14,438 bases of DNA from Baffinella frigidus (Eukaryota > Cryptophyceae > Cryptomonadales > Baffinellaceae): NCBI GenBank assembly GCA_026770585.1, contig MU646498.1, positions 484,498 to 498,935 on the forward strand, written 5' to 3'. Position 1 is the first letter of the stretch, and each line of letters begins with the position of its first letter. The notes below the pieces were generated by a model. That model did no database searches, was not told where the DNA came from, and saw only the letters and a program-made list of their open reading frames with translations. Both the position numbers and the translations under genes were made by a program. Shown here in pieces: positions 8,119 to 11,504 of the stretch.

Positions 8119-8157
8119 CCTAGGACCTGTATCGAGAGTAATAAAGAAGAAGAAAAC
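8119..8157 (+). repeat. Family B tailed repeat, copy 2
   Basis: cctaggacctgtatcgagag taataaagaagaagaaaa, followed directly by a left-truncated family A element. The tail contains AATAAA. Confidence 0.6.
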
Positions 8158-8159
8158 CT

Positions 8160-8433
8160 CCCCCCCCTAGGACAACCATAGGGCCCTAGGCATAGTCCTA
8201 CTGTAGGGTCCTAGGGTGGGGGCACTTTCTTATGAGCGAGGCACCCCTGTACAGGGATACCTCACTCATAAGAAACCGCCCCCCCCTTAGGACCACCATA
8301 AGGCCCTAGGCGTGAGTCTACTGTAGGGTCCTAGGTGGGGGCGTTTTCTTATGAGCGAGGCACCCCTGTACATGTAGTCCTACTGTAGGGTCCTAGGGTG
8401 GGGACACTTTCTTATGAGGGAGGCACCCCTGTA
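8160..8433. mobile_element. Family A copies 5, 6 and 7 in a head-to-tail block
   Basis: Copy 5 (8160-8251) lacks its left arm. Copy 6 (8250-8370) is complete and shares the central gta of cccctgtaca with copy 5. Copy 7 (8376-8433) is again a right half only. Cores share ccataggg/aaggccctaggc and ctactgtagggtcctagg. Confidence 0.7.
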
Positions 8434-8570
8434 CTGACACTCACCGCTCGCCAGTCTGCTCCGGCGTGAGGCCGCCGCTCCCGCATCCAGGGCACCCTTT
8501 CTGCTCGCACCCACCCGCCACAACACCGCTTAGTCACCGCATACCGAGGTAACTCGCTCATCGACTTTTG
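8434..8570. other. Noncoding spacer with a repeat of 7737-7770
   Basis: actcaccgctcgccagtctg ctccggcgtgag resembles actcaccgctcgcccatctg ctccggagtgag near 7734-7766. Nothing else is recognised. Confidence 0.4.
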
Positions 8571-8640
8571 CATCACTCAACTCAAGGCTCAAGGGCCTCA
8601 GTGAGGACCTGTATCGAGAGTAATAAAGAAGTAAAGAAGT
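8571..8640 (+). repeat. Family B tailed repeat, copy 3 (longer)
   Basis: catcactcaactcaaggctc aagggcct, then gaggacctgtatcgagagta ataaagaag and a degenerate AAG tail. The reverse complement of this whole unit occurs at 12463-12524 and 14021-14074, which defines a consensus of about 60 bp. Confidence 0.65.
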
Positions 8641-8703
8641 ACCTCGCTCGTAACGGTGGTCCTAGGGGGTGTGGCGGTTTCTTATGAGCGAGGTACCCCT
8701 GTA
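8639..8703. mobile_element. Family A copy 8, internally deleted
   Basis: Short left arm (gtacctcgctcgtaac), ggtggtcctagg centre and full right arm (cggtttcttatgagcgaggt acccctgta). About 65 bp, half the usual length. Confidence 0.65.
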
Positions 8704-8704
8704 G

Positions 8705-8898
8705 TGAGAGAGCTATTCCGGTAGGACGTGGCCGCTTCCGACTTGACAACCAGCCAACTTGCCGACTTCACAAGGGTGTTCAAGGTCGTAAACGGTTTGA
8801 AACGCGCCGTTTTGAGTTTCGAGTTTCGTGGTACACACGGAAATTCCAAGTCAGAAAAATAAAAAATCGAGACCAGCCAAGTCCTACCGGAATAGCTC
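8705..8898. repeat. Inverted-repeat element, ends gagctattccggtagga
   Basis: Left end gagctattccggtaggac and right end gtcctaccggaatagctc are perfect reverse complements; 194 bp. The right-end sequence also occurs near 552-573. The interior is noncoding. Confidence 0.6.
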
Positions 8899-8993
8899 TA
8901 GCACGACCACTGAACGCTCGTGTTCAGAGCGGGGAGAGAGGCGTGCGTGACCTACGCGCTTCAAACGAGGGCACACGCACGCTGGAAGGAAAC

Positions 8994-9126
8994 CTCTCTC
9001 TATCTCTCTCTCTCTCTCCTCTCCCCCTCGTCCTCCCGCTCTCCCGCTCTCTCTATCTCTCTCTCTCGCCCTCTCTCTCTCTCGCTCTCTCTCTCCCTCC
9101 CTCCCTCCCTCCCTCCCTCCCTCCCT
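8994..9126. repeat. Compound microsatellite (CT)n / (CCCT)n
   Basis: A pyrimidine-only run of CT units with scattered tat and cg interruptions. It ends in about eight cctc/ccct tetramer units. Long open frames across it are artefacts of the repeat. Confidence 0.85.
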
Positions 9127-9151
9127 GTCGCTCTTCCTGGAAGACAAGCGT

Positions 9152-9295
9152 GCATTATCCGGGGAAACTTGTTTTTCTTTCATTTGATGGCAATGAAAAT
9201 TACTACACAATTCGTTCTTACTAGTAATATTAAAAAATGTGTAGTAATTTTCATTGCCATCAAATGAAAGAAAAATGGGTTCCCCCGGATAATGC
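9152..9295. mobile_element. Fold-back element, family E, long copy
   Basis: A near-perfect palindrome of 144 bp: gcattatccggggaaac, ttctttcatttgatggcaat and gaaaattactacaca on the left, mirrored to tccccggataatgc on the right. The spacer is ttcgttcttactagtaatat. It lies downstream of exon 3 of the zinc-finger gene on that gene's strand, perhaps in an intron or 3' flank. Confidence 0.75.
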
Positions 9296-9417
9296 TGTGG
9301 TGCTGCGTGGGAGGAGCGGTCTTGCATGGATGGACGCAAGGGTAGCAAACGGCACAGGGGGGGGTTCAGAAACACAGCCCCCCCATGCCTGCCTGCCTCT
9401 GTTTGACAGGGGCGAGA

Positions 9418-9540
9418 TCGGACCTGGCCAAAGCCTCTCTCTCTCTTTCTCTGTATCGCTCTCTCTCTCTCTCGCTCTCTCTCTCGCTCTCTCTCTCGCT
9501 CCCGCTCTCTCTCTCTCTCTCTGATCGCACCTGGCCGAAG
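9418..9540. repeat. (CT)n microsatellite between two copies of an exon-intron junction
   Basis: A CT-rich tract (about 9437-9522) is bordered by gatcggacctggccaaagcc (9416-9435) and gatcgcacctggccgaagcc (9524-9543). The right copy is the end of exon 3 and the splice donor of the minus-strand zinc-finger gene. The left copy duplicates both. Confidence 0.75.
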
Positions 9541-11079
9541 CCTTGGCAGTTCATGCACTTCCACCGCTCGAACACGTTCCCTGCAAGCACGAGCAATCGG
9601 GTGAGTTCCTCTGCACCGGAAGGTTCGATGCGTCCAGCAAACCATCCTGCAGATAAGTTCCAGTGACCGCCTATGGTGGCAGCGCGCAAAACCAGGGTTA
9701 CTCGGCTCAACACGTTTCCTGCAAGAGGCGGGGCCGTCTCAAGGCTCGATGATTTTGAAATCACTAGGCTGGGATCTCTAGGCTGGGAGTACTAAAGAAG
9801 AAAGAAGAAGAAGTTTCCTGCAAACATGGTTACTCGTCGCAGAGCAGAACCGCACATTCTAACCCTAGATCCTAAAACTCAAACCCTAAACCCTAACCCC
9901 TAACCACCCTAGATTTTACGCGGAGCAATTGTAAAAAGTAGTAGAGCCATTCCTCTCAGGGACTTTCGAACCACTGTTGGCGTGTATCCCCCCTGAAATA
10001 CGAGAAAATGGCTTTTGCGATTGCTCCTCGTCCGATCTTCCACGCAAGAGTGTAGGGCAGAGTGACCCACAGGAGAAATAGTAGAATTCTACTATTTCTT
10101 AAGTTCATAAGTGGACATTCTTCCCACATAAAAATCGAAATTGCGGAAAGTTGATACAAATTCCGTGTGAACTGGCTTGTTTTCCCAGATCAGCCCTACA
10201 CTCTTGCGTGGTTGGGTGGACCCCAAACCCAGAACCCTAAACCCTAACTCCTGAAACCCTAAACCCCGTAGCGCTGCGCTGTCTTAGTCTGACTGGTCGT
10301 TTTGACACCAAGAGTCGACGGATTTGTACCACATAACAGGGGAATCAACTTCCGGCCTCCTCATTTTGAGGAGACCTGACGTGCCGCTCTCTCCTGGTGG
10401 CGCTCTCTGCGGAGGGACGCGCCACTCTATTAACTCAGGCAGCGCTAGACATTGCGCAGCAGGTGCGAGCGAGACGAGCAGTCCGTGGTGTGGGCCTGCG
10501 CGGGACCTCCTTTCTTGTCGATGCCCGTGCCCGCACACGTCGGGCAGCCGATCGCGCCCGTCCCACGGCAAGTGCACGGCGGCGCCTTGCCTCCTCCGCG
10601 AGGCGCGACAGGCTCCTTGTCCTTCCCTCCGCCAAACAGCTTGTCGAAAATGCGCAGCGACGTCTTCTCACCCCTCCTCCCAAAGACCGGGGTGGAATGA
10701 GGTTTGGGCAGGCTGCACACTGCACCCGGCGTCTGAATGCTCCTCCTGGTGGCCAACAGTGGATCTGGGGTCAGAACCCACACTGCGAGGCAGCGGGTCA
10801 GGGGAGGGCCCCTTGCAGGGAAATTCACGGGGGTAAGGCGAGGAGCAAATGGGACGAATCTGGCTGAGAGAGAAGGCCAGAACCTGGCTCCAGCGCCGGG
10901 ATGAGCCCGAGGAGCTAAATTTGGTACAGACGAATCTGGCCGGTAAAGGAGAGCAGGCCAGACCTGGTCTCGGAACGCGGAAGCCCCCCGGCAGGAGCGG
11001 GCAGCGAAGGAGGCAGGAACGCCGAAACCTGGGCAATCGAGACCACAAACGCGAGCGCCAACGCAGCAAGAGATCTCAT
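9531..11079 (-). CDS. Plastid-targeted DnaJ-type cysteine-rich zinc-finger protein (3 exons seen, 3' end missing)
   Basis: The ATG at 11079 opens a typical signal peptide (MRSL, a long Ala/Leu/Val core, then VSA|FLPP). An aromatic residue just after the cleavage site is the known plastid-entry signal in algae with red-derived complex plastids. This frame meets a TAG at 10917, so an intron must start before it. Exon 2 lies in another frame; its start is uncertain (acceptors lie between about 10877 and 10720) and it ends at 10507 before a GT. It encodes SLRIFDKLFGGGK, then CTCRGTG and CPTCAGTGIDKKG. Exon 3 (9580-9531, acceptor gcttgcag, donor CCAG|GTGCGA) encodes GNVFERWKCMNCQGFGQ. Exon 2 ends one base into a codon and exon 3 supplies the other two, giving DKKGGNVFERW, as expected for algal and plant DnaJ-like Cys-rich proteins. 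From the family, a thiol/zinc chaperone role in plastid protein assembly is likely. The last CxxC knuckle and C-terminus were not found. Confidence 0.6.
9646..9683 (+). repeat. Family J repeat, diverged copy
   Basis: ctgcagataagttccagtga ccgcctatggtgg is a diverged copy of the left arm at 4791 (ctgcaggataagttccggtg tccgcctatgttgg). It lies in intron 2 of the zinc-finger gene. Confidence 0.55.
9783..9811 (+). repeat. (AAG)n tail, possible family B remnant
   Basis: gagtactaaagaagaaagaa gaagaag resembles the tail of family B repeats, but the body is missing. Confidence 0.4.
9860..9912 (-). repeat. Interstitial telomere-like repeats (CCCTAAA)n
   Basis: aaccctagatcctaaaactc aaaccctaaaccctaacccc taaccaccctag: about six degenerate heptamers inside intron 2 of the zinc-finger gene. 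Confidence 0.75.
10040..10211. mobile_element. Short TIR element, family D copy 3, TT target duplication
   Basis: Perfect 19-bp termini (ccacgcaagagtgtagggc / gccctacactcttgcgtgg), flanked on both sides by TT. An internal palindrome gaaatagtagaattctacta tttc lies near 10074-10097. It sits within intron 2 of the minus-strand gene, between two telomere-like arrays. Confidence 0.75.
10221..10267 (-). repeat. Interstitial telomere-like repeats (CCCTAAA)n
   Basis: ccccaaacccagaaccctaa accctaactcctgaaaccct aaacccc: degenerate heptamers in the same orientation as 9860-9912, on the other side of the family D element. Confidence 0.75.
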
Positions 11080-11504
11080 CGCTCCGCTTTCCCTGCAAAC
11101 GAAAACGAGTCGTTTTAAACGACCGAACGACGTCACAAAAAAAAAGACCTCCAAAAAGGACAGAATCGAGGCTGGAGCTTTGGCCATTTCCCCCCAGGGA
11201 AGGTGCGAATTCGAGGCGTCATGTAAAGCGGCTCGCCCATTTTTACAAGGAATATAAAAAAACCGAAGCTGTCCCCCATCGGTGGTGAGAAGCATCTCAT
11301 CCTTGCTGCCACCCTCTTGACCCCCCCCGAGGTCGATTCGGCGCGAAAGTGCTCGTGCGGAAGCGTGCGTTCAAGTCCCGCGCCGCCTTCTCTGCGCACA
11401 CTCCGACCAGCGGGCCACCTGCCAGGCTCTGAAACTGGAGACATCGGTTCCACGCGTTTCAGCCAGCATCCCGGCTGCGAGGGGGGTAGGGGAGGCCCAC
11501 CACA
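11080..11504. promoter_or_regulatory. Divergent intergenic region, putative bidirectional promoter
   Basis: These 425 bp separate the two divergent start codons. They contain an A-tract near 11136-11145, a TATA-like AT-rich stretch (gaatataaaaaaacc) near 11250-11264 and a gacgtcac CRE-like octamer near 11129. No consensus core promoter can be assigned for this group, so the role is inferred from gene orientation only. Confidence 0.35.

Noticed and set aside
7580-8170. 196-codon plus-strand open frame
   Set aside because: It starts in a family A arm and ends in a family B tail. Its interior is hairpin and repeat sequence, with the same GPVSRV..KKKK string at both ends. Not a gene.
6256-8703. 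Repeated palindromes considered as a CRISPR array
   Set aside because: The units are full inverted repeats of about 121 bp with irregular spacing and truncations, not short direct repeats with unique spacers.
8884-9645. 253-codon minus-strand open frame
   Set aside because: Most of it is Arg/Glu repeats from the GA tracts plus a translated palindrome. Only the GFGQV string relates to a real exon, and that is in another frame at 9531-9580.
10324-10867. Overlapping plus-strand open frames of 156 and 170 codons
   Set aside because: They are antisense to the zinc-finger exons in GC-rich DNA, where long shadow frames are expected.
11330-11395. Possible tRNA, from the T-arm-like gttcaagtcccgc
   Set aside because: No matching acceptor stem, D arm or anticodon arm could be built. 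The similar gttcgagccc near 5138 fails for the same reason.
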